The notes below the pieces were generated by a model. That model ran no database searches. It saw nothing but the letters and a program-made list of their open reading frames with translations, and had not been told where the DNA came from. A stretch of DNA of 5,494 nucleotides from Thermoplasmata archaeon (GTDB lineage: Archaea; Thermoplasmatota; E2; DHVEG-1). Position 1 is the first letter of the stretch, and the number at the start of each line of letters is the position of its first letter. Position numbers and translations under genes: made by a program. The stretch lies in assembly GCA_003651045.1 (NCBI GenBank), contig QMTJ01000084.1, positions 1 to 5,494 of the forward strand, read 5' to 3'. Positions 1-5,494 of this stretch are shown in pieces.

Positions 1-1352
1 CGGACATAATCAGATCTTACATCTTTTTCTATTTCATCAACCTCTCTAACATGTATATAAACACCGGGTCCTGTGGCTTTTACAAAACGGTTTTTAAGCT
101 CTTGTAGAATAGTTTCAACAGATGGTCCAATGTTTCTTTGTTTTTCATCGATGACAACAAGTACCTCGATTTCATTGATTTTATGTTGAATAATTTGAAA
201 CTGTTTAATCTTGTACGTGTTGAAATCATCCATAACTGATGCAGGGATAGTAGTAACATGGAAAGGAGCGAGTGTTTTACCATCAGGGAGATGAATAAGC
301 TCAATTGATCTTCCACCAATGTTTTTAATCATCTCCGTAGTGACACCGCAGCTGTTATCAGGTTCAATAGGTGTAACGATATCCTCTACACCAGTATACC
401 GTACAATAGGTGTACCTGTACCATATAGTCTTGTCACTACAAGATGACCAGGTTTACCATAAGGTACATCCTCATCTTGTTCATCTAGAAACTCCATAAA
501 AACAAAATCAGAATTCACATGATACCCGTTACCATTAAGACATTCAAAAGCCATTGGTCCTGCCTCTGTAGAACCATAAGTGTCAAGGACACGTGTTTTG
601 AATGCTTTCTCTACATATCGTCTTGTGTAATCATCAAGCATTGCTTCACTAGAAAACAAGAGTTCAGGGTTTATATTTTCAGCTTCTCCATTGTTCTTAT
701 GATATGCAAACTCTCGGAGCATATGTGGATCTGAACCAAGATACTCAGGGTTAAACTCATTAATCTCCTGAAGGAGTTTTTCAACTTTTTCACCAACATA
801 TAAATATTTAATGTTATCAAGAGAAACAAATTTTTTAAGAAAAGGTAACACACTATTTTGAAAAGCAGCATGTTCCACAGTTCCTTCTTTAATATCAACA
901 ACAAGAACAATCTTTGATTTACTCCAACTTCCACCATATGCTTTGAGAACCCTTACAAAACCTTCAACATATTTAACCGCTGAAAACAAGTCGTAATAGA
1001 TAAACACAGGTTTACCCGTGGAACCTGAAGTTGATAAAAGGAAACCATTTTTTTTATCAAACCCCTGGGGGATTATACCGTTAGGGTAATATTCACGTAA
1101 ATCGTTTTTTGTAATAAACGGAAGTTTTTTTATATCCTTTATACCTTGAATGTCAGAGGGATGAACCCCATGTTTTTTATATTTTTCATGATACAATGGC
1201 ACTGTATACGCGTATCTTACTATTTTTCTAACAGCTTTATCTTGATACCTTCGTAGTTCATCCAACGTGGTATGCCATATCCTGTTTAAATCCACTATAT
1301 AACTTTTAAGCAACCGAGTTAAAAAAACAGGGTTATAGAAAGATGACCTCAC
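1..1352 (-). CDS. PaaK/CapK-type adenylate-forming ligase, 3' end cut by window edge
   Basis: Open frame of 450 codons from a GTG at 1350-1352 to the left edge, with no stop or frameshift. It belongs to the phenylacetate-CoA ligase / CapK branch of the ANL superfamily, which activates a carboxylate with ATP to an acyl-adenylate, often followed by transfer to a thiol; the protein is presumably cytosolic. Visible motifs are STSGSTGKP (residues 107-115, nucleotide-binding loop), YGSTEAG (259-265, A5 motif), RYTGVED (318-324) and the G347-R348 hinge. The GTG start is chosen because a ribosome site lies before it and because the next residues (SFYNPV) align with the N-terminus of the second ligase in the window (PFLNPI). 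By comparison with that 466-residue paralogue only about 15-20 residues are missing. Residues 44-116 are about 63% identical to the paralogue, but 116-258 are much more diverged, so a different acid substrate is likely. It is the last visible gene of the minus-strand unit, 32 bases after the radical SAM gene. The actual substrate is unknown; phenylacetate itself is unlikely in this context. Confidence 0.9.
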   Translation of the reverse strand, partial: MRSSFYNPVFLTRLLKSYIVDLNRIWHTTLDELRRYQDKAVRKIVRYAYTVPLYHEKYKKHGVHPSDIQGIKDIKKLPFITKNDLREYYPNGIIPQGFDKKNGFLLSTSGSTGKPVFIYYDLFSAVKYVEGFVRVLKAYGGSWSKSKIVLVVDIKEGTVEHAAFQNSVLPFLKKFVSLDNIKYLYVGEKVEKLLQEINEFNPEYLGSDPHMLREFAYHKNNGEAENINPELLFSSEAMLDDYTRRYVEKAFKTRVLDTYGSTEAGPMAFECLNGNGYHVNSDFVFMEFLDEQDEDVPYGKPGHLVVTRLYGTGTPIVRYTGVEDIVTPIEPDNSCGVTTEMIKNIGGRSIELIHLPDGKTLAPFHVTTIPASVMDDFNTYKIKQFQIIQHKINEIEVLVVIDEKQRNIGPSVETILQELKNRFVKATGPGVYIHVREVDEIEKDVRSDYV

Positions 1353-1363
1353 TTGTTTTTTAT

Positions 1364-1370
1364 CCTCCCT
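1364..1370 (-). promoter_or_regulatory. Ribosome binding site supporting the GTG start of the left ligase
   Basis: The minus strand reads AGGGAGG here, 11 bases before the GTG at 1352. The spacing is slightly long, but no ATG occurs in frame upstream before the stop, and the position agrees with the N-terminus of the paralogous ligase. The site lies in the 32-base gap after the radical SAM stop codon, as expected for a gene translated from a shared transcript. Confidence 0.65.
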
Positions 1371-1384
1371 CAAACTTTTTTTGG

Positions 1385-2704
1385 TTAAAAATGAAAATCT
1401 TTTTTATAATATCTACGGTAGGAAATATTGCCCCCTGCTGGGTAAAACCCAGTGAGTTTACGTGTAAATGCAAATATTTTAGCAGTTCTACCGATAATAT
1501 TCGGGATGCTGTAGAATTCTTTTGCAACTTTTCTCGCTCCTTCATAGAGTTCTTTCTCTGTCATGTGTTTTGGTTTGTAGACAACTTCTACTTGATTATA
1601 TCTCGCCCAGTCGTATGTGAGGATTCTTCCTTCTTTTTCTAGTCTATCAAATAATGGCGTACCAGGATATGGTGTTAAGATATTTACTTCTACCACATCT
1701 ATCTCCCATTCATACATTTTTTCAAGGGTGAGATCAAAAATATCAGGTGTGTCTTCATCAAACCCGAAAATAATACCACCCTGCACTGCCATTCCATATT
1801 TATGAAGCCGTTGTATTAGTTTTCTAAAGTTTTCAACCTTGTTATGTGTTTTTTTAACACTATTCAATGATTTCTGGCTGACTGATTCAAAACCAATAAA
1901 CCATTCTAAACATCCTGCTTTTTTAGCTAGTTTAAGAAACTCGTCATCTATTTTTTCAAGAAGATTTGTTGTCCCATTTGCCATCCATACTTTCCGTATT
2001 TTTTGCCGTATCATTTCTTTAAAAAGCATCCTTGCATACCGTGGACTTGAGGTAATATGTGGATCATGAAAAATAAAGAGTTTATTCGGCATCTGTTTAA
2101 TTTCTTCAACAACAGCTTTAATGGGTCGTCTCATTACACCACGGTTACAAAAACTACTTATCGCGCAAAACTCACATTTATTACCGCAGCCTCTTGTCCA
2201 TTGAACAGCACCCATTAAAGGATTCCTTACAATAAGATCCCGTCTTAACGGTGGAACATCAGCGATATCAAAACCGTAATCACGTTCATAAAATTTTTTT
2301 AACTTCCCTTTTTCAAAATCTTTTAACAACTTAGGCCAACTTGCTTCAGCCCAACCCATAACTACGCTATCAGCATGTTGTATTGCTTCATGAGGCATAG
2401 CTGTTGGATGATATCCACCAAGTACTACGGTTTTACCACGACGACGGAACTCATCAGCGATCTCATAGACTCTAGGCGCGGTCATAGTGTAACAGGTTAT
2501 ACCAACGAGATCTGCTTCTTCTTCAAAATCTAAATCCATATAGTTCTCATTAACAATTTTTACCTCATGCTCTCTAGGTGTTATCGCTGCTATATGCGGG
2601 AGAGTTATGATAGGGTTACCAAATATAAACGCAGTCCATGACCCTTTATCCCGGATTGTTGTTTGTCCATGTTCAACCCTTGGAAAGACAAGCAGAATCT
2701 TCAT
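1385..2704 (-). CDS. Radical SAM enzyme with N-terminal cobalamin-binding-type domain
   Basis: This 439-residue protein has the two-domain build of B12-binding-domain radical SAM enzymes. Residues 1 to about 130 resemble the Rossmann-like cobalamin-binding domain (a KILLVFP start, DLVGIT at 65-70, GGYHP at 96-100, then MGWAE at 116-120 where GE-type motifs are common). The radical SAM core follows with CxxxCxxC cysteines 173, 177 and 180 for the 4Fe-4S cluster, GFES (271-274) and TPYPGTP (344-350). A C-terminal segment from about 380, rich in charged helices, is typical of this group. Such enzymes cleave S-adenosylmethionine to a 5'-deoxyadenosyl radical; many methylate unactivated carbons (BchE- and HpnR-like), while others rearrange or cyclise. 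I see no clear DxHxxG cobalamin-ligand motif, so base-off binding through histidine is not assured. The ATG at 2702-2704 follows a GGAGG. The gene lies between a sulfotransferase (61-base gap) and a ligase (32-base gap) on the same strand. Base composition is clearly more GC-rich than the sulfotransferase. Substrate unknown. Confidence 0.92.
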   Translation of the reverse strand: MKILLVFPRVEHGQTTIRDKGSWTAFIFGNPIITLPHIAAITPREHEVKIVNENYMDLDFEEEADLVGITCYTMTAPRVYEIADEFRRRGKTVVLGGYHPTAMPHEAIQHADSVVMGWAEASWPKLLKDFEKGKLKKFYERDYGFDIADVPPLRRDLIVRNPLMGAVQWTRGCGNKCEFCAISSFCNRGVMRRPIKAVVEEIKQMPNKLFIFHDPHITSSPRYARMLFKEMIRQKIRKVWMANGTTNLLEKIDDEFLKLAKKAGCLEWFIGFESVSQKSLNSVKKTHNKVENFRKLIQRLHKYGMAVQGGIIFGFDEDTPDIFDLTLEKMYEWEIDVVEVNILTPYPGTPLFDRLEKEGRILTYDWARYNQVEVVYKPKHMTEKELYEGARKVAKEFYSIPNIIGRTAKIFAFTRKLTGFYPAGGNISYRRYYKKDFHF

Positions 2705-2708
2705 TAAG

Positions 2709-2713
2709 CCTCC
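2709..2713 (-). promoter_or_regulatory. Ribosome binding site of the radical SAM gene
   Basis: The minus strand reads GGAGG four bases before the ATG at 2704. It fixes this start, which also gives the usual KILLVFP beginning of the cobalamin-binding-type domain. Confidence 0.65.
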
Positions 2714-2734
2714 ATATGGGATAGATAAAACTCT

Positions 2735-2744
2735 GATATATAAC
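2735..2744 (-). promoter_or_regulatory. Possible archaeal TATA box before the radical SAM gene
   Basis: On the minus strand TTATATAT is preceded by a purine run ending AAAAAAGG, which resembles a BRE plus TATA element. A start about 26 bases downstream would fall near 2713, giving a very short leader that begins at about the ribosome site. It could give the radical SAM and ligase genes their own promoter within the unit, but in AT-rich DNA such matches arise easily. Confidence 0.35.
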
Positions 2745-2765
2745 CTTTTTTATAGAAATAAATAT

Positions 2766-3746
2766 TCATATTTTGTATCCAAAATAATCAAAATAAGATT
2801 TCATTGTTTTATAAATAAATTTTTTTAAAAAATCTACTTCAGGTGTTAATTTTAATCCTCTTGGTTTGATAGAGTCGCTAAAATCTAAATTATTTCTCAT
2901 ATTTAGAAAACCTAAAACCTTGTTTATAACGTCATTAGGTTCACGACATAAATCCTCATATTTTATAGAAACATAATCATTTTCAGATAAATATTTTATA
3001 TTTTTAAGATAATATCTTACTCCCCTTGCTGACCGCCATATAACACTAAAAACACCTAAAGGTAAACGGGAGGTATAATACAGCCGCATCATAAAAAGAA
3101 GAAACGGGTTTTTAAAAACCTCGGTATATTGTTTAGAATACAACGTAGCGAATTCATCTTTAATAGCTAATCGTGTCCTCCAGAGTCTCATCGTTGAACT
3201 AATGACTTCAAGAGGATTCCTATGTATGAAAATAAATTTTGTATTAGAGATGTTTTGTTTTATGAATAAAAAATTTGGGAAATCATAAGGGTTTTTTAGA
3301 AGAATAGGTTTATTGTTTCCTGATATAAATACAAGTTTTTTACATAATTCTTCAAATAATTGCTTGTTTTTACTTGTTATTTTTGATGGAAGGTTTCTCT
3401 CTGAAAATATGTAAACGTATTCATGTTCATAATCTGCAGTTACACTGATATGATCTGTTTTCCTGGTGACTATATTTTTTTCTTTTAACAATCTGTTTAA
3501 CTCGTTTTTCTTTTTTTCTTCAACATTGTTTATATAGTTATAAAGTAAGCTATCATAATAGAGGAGATGATATAATGTGAATACATTAAACTCCTTGGTT
3601 TCGTTTAAAAGTTTATATAAAATTGTTGTTCCTGATCTATGTAGACCTAGTATGAAAACAGGTTGAAACGATAGATTCTGTATCTTATCTATATATTTAT
3701 CATCTAATGTTGTTGTTTGTTTCTGGTTTTTTATTGTTGTTTTCAT
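2766..3746 (-). CDS. PAPS-dependent sulfotransferase family protein (Sulfotransfer_3-like)
   Basis: A 326-residue protein with the hallmarks of sulfotransferases that move a sulfuryl group from PAPS to a hydroxyl or amine. FILGLHRSGTTIL (31-43) is the loop that binds the 5'-phosphosulfate. LLKNP (149-153) is a conserved strand-turn, and IFIHRNPLEVISS (172-184) is the 3'-phosphate-binding segment with R176 and S183/S184. YEDLCREP (263-270) is the common C-terminal motif. No signal peptide or clear membrane helix is seen; residues 214-236 are hydrophobic but interrupted by arginines. The length is normal for the family. The first ATG (3744-3746) lies close to a TATA-like element, with no ribosome site, which suggests a leaderless or nearly leaderless message. 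It leads the minus-strand unit with the radical SAM and ligase genes, so its acceptor may be an intermediate or product of those enzymes. Sampled lines are about 23-28% G+C against 42-48% in the radical SAM gene, consistent with a separate origin. The acceptor (sugar, lipid or small molecule) cannot be predicted. Confidence 0.88.
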   Translation of the reverse strand: MKTTIKNQKQTTTLDDKYIDKIQNLSFQPVFILGLHRSGTTILYKLLNETKEFNVFTLYHLLYYDSLLYNYINNVEEKKKNELNRLLKEKNIVTRKTDHISVTADYEHEYVYIFSERNLPSKITSKNKQLFEELCKKLVFISGNNKPILLKNPYDFPNFLFIKQNISNTKFIFIHRNPLEVISSTMRLWRTRLAIKDEFATLYSKQYTEVFKNPFLLFMMRLYYTSRLPLGVFSVIWRSARGVRYYLKNIKYLSENDYVSIKYEDLCREPNDVINKVLGFLNMRNNLDFSDSIKPRGLKLTPEVDFLKKFIYKTMKSYFDYFGYKI

Positions 3747-3762
3747 ATTTATTACTATGGGA

Positions 3763-3775
3763 TAAAATATATTAA
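3763..3775. promoter_or_regulatory. Near-symmetric TATA element of a divergent promoter
   Basis: The 57-base gap between the divergent sulfotransferase and right ligase contains TAAAATATATTAA, which is almost its own reverse complement and could bind TBP in either direction. Its centre is about 23 bases from the sulfotransferase ATG (leaderless initiation) and about 35 from the ligase ATG (leader near 9 bases). A second match, TTTATGTA at 3778-3785, could serve the plus strand instead. Neither gene has a ribosome site in this gap. Confidence 0.5.
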
Positions 3776-3803
3776 GCTTTATGTATTTTTCAATTTTTAT
3801 CTT

Positions 3804-5204
3804 ATGAACCCGTTTCTAAATCCAATAAACAGTTTATCTTTCCTGAAAGAATATATTTTTACTCCTAGTAGATTGTATAGGTTTTCCCCTAAACAGATGA
3901 GTAAATTTAGAGATAAGTTGTTTAGGAGAATAGTTGAATATGCTTATAGTGTACCCTTGTATCATAGGAAGTATAAAGAAGCAGGTGTTACACCTAGTGA
4001 TATAAAAAGTATTTATGATATTGTTAAACTTCCTTTTATTACGAAGAAGGATGTCATTGAGAATTTTCCAGATGGAATTATACCATTGGGTTATAATAAA
4101 AACGAGGCATATATTGCTAGTACAGGTGGTTCCTCTGGTAAACCTGTTTCTCTTTTTACTGATTTTTATACGATGTCTCAGAGTTTACTTTTATCTATAA
4201 GAGAGGGTATCAGCTTTGGTTTCAACCCAAGGAAGGTTAGATTTGCGAATATCGGTACACATCTGGAGGGTAGAATTGATTATGTTTTTCATAAAGCTGT
4301 GACTGAGAACGCTCAGTTTTTTAGGAAGGCTAATAGTTATTTAACAATGAATGCTTTTGATCCTATGCATGAGATCGTTGAAAGATTAGATACTTTTAAA
4401 CCAGATATTATTTACACGTACCCTGTTACTCTGCAGCATATAGCTTATCTTAAAAAGAAAGGATATGGTCCTCATATTAACCCGAAGCTTTTGATGGTTT
4501 CAGGTTATTCTTTAGATGAATACACTAAACGTTATGTAGAAGATGCATTTGGATGCAGAATAGTTAACCTTTACCAGTCTGTAGAAGGAGCTGGTGACAT
4601 TGCTTTTGAATGTTTCGATGGAACATGGCATGTTAACTATGATTTCTACCATTTAGAAGCTATTGATGAAAACATGGAACTAGTGGATTATGATGAAAGA
4701 GGACATGTCGTACTTACTAGGTTATTCGGTAGAGGTACACCGTTTATTAGATACACCGGTATGGATGACTGGGTTACTCTGTTACCAGAAACTCGATGTA
4801 ACTGTGGGCTTTTTACACCCGTACTTAAAAACGGTGTAGAAGGAAGAGTCAGTGCACAAATTATACTACCAGATGGACGTGTCTACCCCGCAGCTTCTTT
4901 CGCGATTATCTCCCTAGTGCTCAACGAACTCAAAACATATAAAGTCACTCGTTTCCAAATTATACAAAACAAGATAGACGATATAGAAATTTTACTTGTT
5001 ATAGATGATGATCTTAGAGACGTTGGTCCATCTGTTGATCTCATCTTCCAGAAAATCAAAGAAGCATATGAAAAAAAATGTGGACCAGATGTTAGAATTA
5101 CAGTAAAAGAAGTTAAAGAAATTAAATCACCACCAGGTAAACCATTACCACTTGTTATATCAAAAGTCAAACCTGAGGAAGGATACAAAATAATTGAAGT
5201 CTAA
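3804..5204 (+). CDS. Second PaaK/CapK-type adenylate-forming ligase
   Basis: Complete 466-residue protein of the phenylacetate-CoA ligase / CapK family, expected to adenylate a carboxylic acid. Motifs are STGGSSGKP (106-114, nucleotide loop), YQSVEG (257-262, in place of the usual YGxTE, with the Glu kept at 261), RYTGMDD (316-322), a CNCG pair of cysteines (332 and 334), and the G347-R348 hinge. A Gly-Lys at 445-446 precedes the final strand, where ANL enzymes carry their catalytic lysine. The ATG at 3804 is chosen over an in-frame ATG at 3717 because the longer form would overlap the divergent sulfotransferase and would add a Phe/Tyr-rich tail with no counterpart in the paralogue (1352 to the left edge). 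No ribosome site is present; initiation near the start codon is likely. The gene stands alone on the plus strand and converges on the tRNA. The 5' part is T-rich with frequent AGG arginine codons, while parts of the 3' half are more GC-rich. Its substrate is unknown and probably differs from that of the paralogue. Confidence 0.93.
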   Translation: MNPFLNPINSLSFLKEYIFTPSRLYRFSPKQMSKFRDKLFRRIVEYAYSVPLYHRKYKEAGVTPSDIKSIYDIVKLPFITKKDVIENFPDGIIPLGYNKNEAYIASTGGSSGKPVSLFTDFYTMSQSLLLSIREGISFGFNPRKVRFANIGTHLEGRIDYVFHKAVTENAQFFRKANSYLTMNAFDPMHEIVERLDTFKPDIIYTYPVTLQHIAYLKKKGYGPHINPKLLMVSGYSLDEYTKRYVEDAFGCRIVNLYQSVEGAGDIAFECFDGTWHVNYDFYHLEAIDENMELVDYDERGHVVLTRLFGRGTPFIRYTGMDDWVTLLPETRCNCGLFTPVLKNGVEGRVSAQIILPDGRVYPAASFAIISLVLNELKTYKVTRFQIIQNKIDDIEILLVIDDDLRDVGPSVDLIFQKIKEAYEKKCGPDVRITVKEVKEIKSPPGKPLPLVISKVKPEEGYKIIEV

Positions 5205-5211
5205 AAAAAAA
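5203..5211 (-). terminator. T-tract terminator of the tRNA-Ala gene
   Basis: The minus strand has a run of nine T about ten bases after the tRNA 3' end, with no hairpin, as is usual for archaeal termination. The run overlaps the stop codon of the convergent ligase gene. Confidence 0.55.
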
Positions 5212-5220
5212 TTTTATTTA

Positions 5221-5294
5221 TGGACTGGGTGGGATTTGAACCCACGGCCTCCACCTTGCGAAGGTGGCGATCTTCCAGTCTGATCTACCAGCCC
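5221..5294 (-). tRNA. tRNA-Ala (anticodon CGC)
   Basis: The 74 bases fold as a complete cloverleaf. The acceptor stem GGGCTGG pairs with CCAGTCC and includes the G3:U70 wobble that marks alanine tRNAs. The D stem is GATC/GATC, with GG in its loop. The anticodon stem CCACC/GGTGG carries the loop TTCGCAA, giving anticodon CGC (5258-5260), which reads GCG. The variable loop is AGGCC, and the T stem GTGGG/CCCAC encloses TTCAAAT. The discriminator is A, CCA is not encoded, and there is no intron. The gene converges with the right ligase and follows pgk on the same strand. Confidence 0.97.
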
Positions 5295-5297
5295 CTC

Positions 5298-5304
5298 TTT
5301 TTTT
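5298..5304 (+). terminator. Possible T-tract terminator for the right ligase transcript
   Basis: The first long plus-strand T run after the ligase stop codon is T7 here, just past the tRNA gene. Only T4-A-T3 lies in the 16-base gap (5212-5219). If this is the real end, the ligase message would carry an antisense copy of the whole tRNA. It is equally possible that termination occurs in the weaker run. Confidence 0.3.
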
Positions 5305-5324
5305 CTCTAATTCAACCCAAAAAG

Positions 5325-5333
5325 TAATATATA
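5325..5333 (-). promoter_or_regulatory. TATA box of the tRNA-Ala gene
   Basis: The minus strand reads TATATATTA centred about 35 bases before the tRNA 5' end, which would start transcription near 5303 and leave a leader of about 8-9 bases. The spacing is typical for archaeal tRNA genes. Confidence 0.55.
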
Positions 5334-5338
5334 GAAAG

Positions 5339-5345
5339 AAAAAAA
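5339..5345 (-). terminator. T-tract terminator of the pgk transcript
   Basis: The minus strand shows T7 followed by CTTTC about 50 bases after the pgk stop codon and immediately before the tRNA TATA box. It would separate the pgk transcript from the tRNA. The stretch between (5346-5394) is A/G-rich on the minus strand with a G6 run at 5362-5367; I see no gene in it. Confidence 0.45.
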
Positions 5346-5394
5346 GAATATTTGACTATTTCCCCCCTATTTTGTTTATTTCCTTCTCGTTTTT

Positions 5395-5494
5395 TTATCT
5401 TGAAAACACTATTTTTTTAGCTGATTTTAATGCTTCAACCACTGGTAGTTTCTCCCCCATCATAAACTTTTCTAATGATCCACCACCTGTGCTA
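5395..5494 (-). CDS. pgk: Phosphoglycerate kinase, C-terminal 32 residues (cut by window edge)
   Basis: Only the end of the gene is present: 32 codons and a TAA at 5395-5397. The peptide begins STGGGSLEKF and continues MMGEKLPVVEALK. This matches the last conserved block of phosphoglycerate kinase, where the STGGG loop after the final strand contacts the nucleotide phosphates and is followed by a G-x-x-LP-x-x-AL helix. The enzyme interconverts 1,3-bisphosphoglycerate plus ADP with 3-phosphoglycerate plus ATP in glycolysis and gluconeogenesis, in the cytosol. It is chromosomal housekeeping and anchors the right end of the window. Identification rests on this short segment, but the motif is distinctive. 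Confidence 0.82.
   Translation of the reverse strand, partial: STGGGSLEKFMMGEKLPVVEALKSAKKIVFSR

Noticed and set aside
80..937. Minus-strand reading frames of 79 and 88 codons at 80-319 and 671-937, and a plus-strand frame at 519-734
   Set aside because: They lie inside the left ligase gene, whose frame is open throughout and carries family motifs. The short frames have low-complexity, Leu-rich translations with no recognisable domain.
1343..2069. Plus-strand and minor minus-strand frames at 1343-1642, 1360-1545, 1617-1805 and 1839-2069
   Set aside because: They overlap the radical SAM gene in other frames and show no family features.
3717..3803. In-frame N-terminal extension of the right ligase from an ATG at 3717
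   Set aside because: It would overlap the start of the divergent sulfotransferase and cross the promoter gap; the peptide is Phe/Tyr-rich and has no counterpart in the paralogous ligase, whose N-terminus matches the ATG at 3804.
4883..5188. Minus-strand frame of 101 codons opposite the right ligase
   Set aside because: It is the antisense shadow of a well-supported coding region, with no ribosome site or domain; its Ser/Thr-rich composition is typical of reverse reading.
5362..5367. G6 run on the minus strand as a ribosome site for a small gene after pgk
   Set aside because: No ATG or GTG follows at suitable spacing and no open frame of any length begins there.
1..5494. CRISPR array, insertion sequence or integrase
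   Set aside because: No regularly spaced repeats, terminal inverted repeats, or transposase- or recombinase-like protein were found on either strand.

Overview
The window looks like a piece of an AT-rich archaeal chromosome. The grounds are a tRNA-Ala of archaeal layout with no encoded CCA tail, TATA-like elements instead of bacterial -35/-10 boxes, T-tract terminators without hairpins, GGAGG ribosome sites before genes inside a transcription unit but none before the two genes that leave the divergent promoter, and a phosphoglycerate kinase C-terminus. I cannot name the lineage with confidence; a euryarchaeal-type organism is a guess.

Layout, left to right. A minus-strand PaaK/CapK-type adenylate-forming ligase (1352 down to the left edge, only its last few residues missing) is preceded on the same strand by a cobalamin-binding-domain radical SAM enzyme (2704-1385). 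That gene is preceded by a PAPS-type sulfotransferase (3746-2766). The three read in the order sulfotransferase, radical SAM, ligase, with gaps of 61 and 32 bases, and probably form one unit. A 57-base divergent promoter region (3747-3803) separates them from a second PaaK/CapK-type ligase on the plus strand (3804-5204). This meets, tail to tail with a 16-base gap, a minus-strand tRNA-Ala(CGC) (5221-5294). The right edge holds the C-terminal 32 codons of a minus-strand phosphoglycerate kinase (stop at 5395). The longest gene-free stretch is 100 bases (5295-5394), which carries the tRNA promoter and the pgk terminator.

The right end (pgk, tRNA) is housekeeping. The four genes to its left are accessory in character. 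Two paralogous acyl-adenylating ligases share conserved ends but have strongly diverged middles; with them are a sulfotransferase and a B12-type radical SAM enzyme. Together they suggest a small pathway that activates two different carboxylic acids, modifies a carbon skeleton by radical chemistry (perhaps methylation) and adds a sulfate, as in a sulfated surface glycan, lipid or small molecule. The product cannot be read from the sequence. Uneven base composition (the sulfotransferase is far richer in A+T than the radical SAM gene) and a position at the 3' end of a tRNA gene fit a locus assembled by transfer, but no integrase or repeat is visible here.
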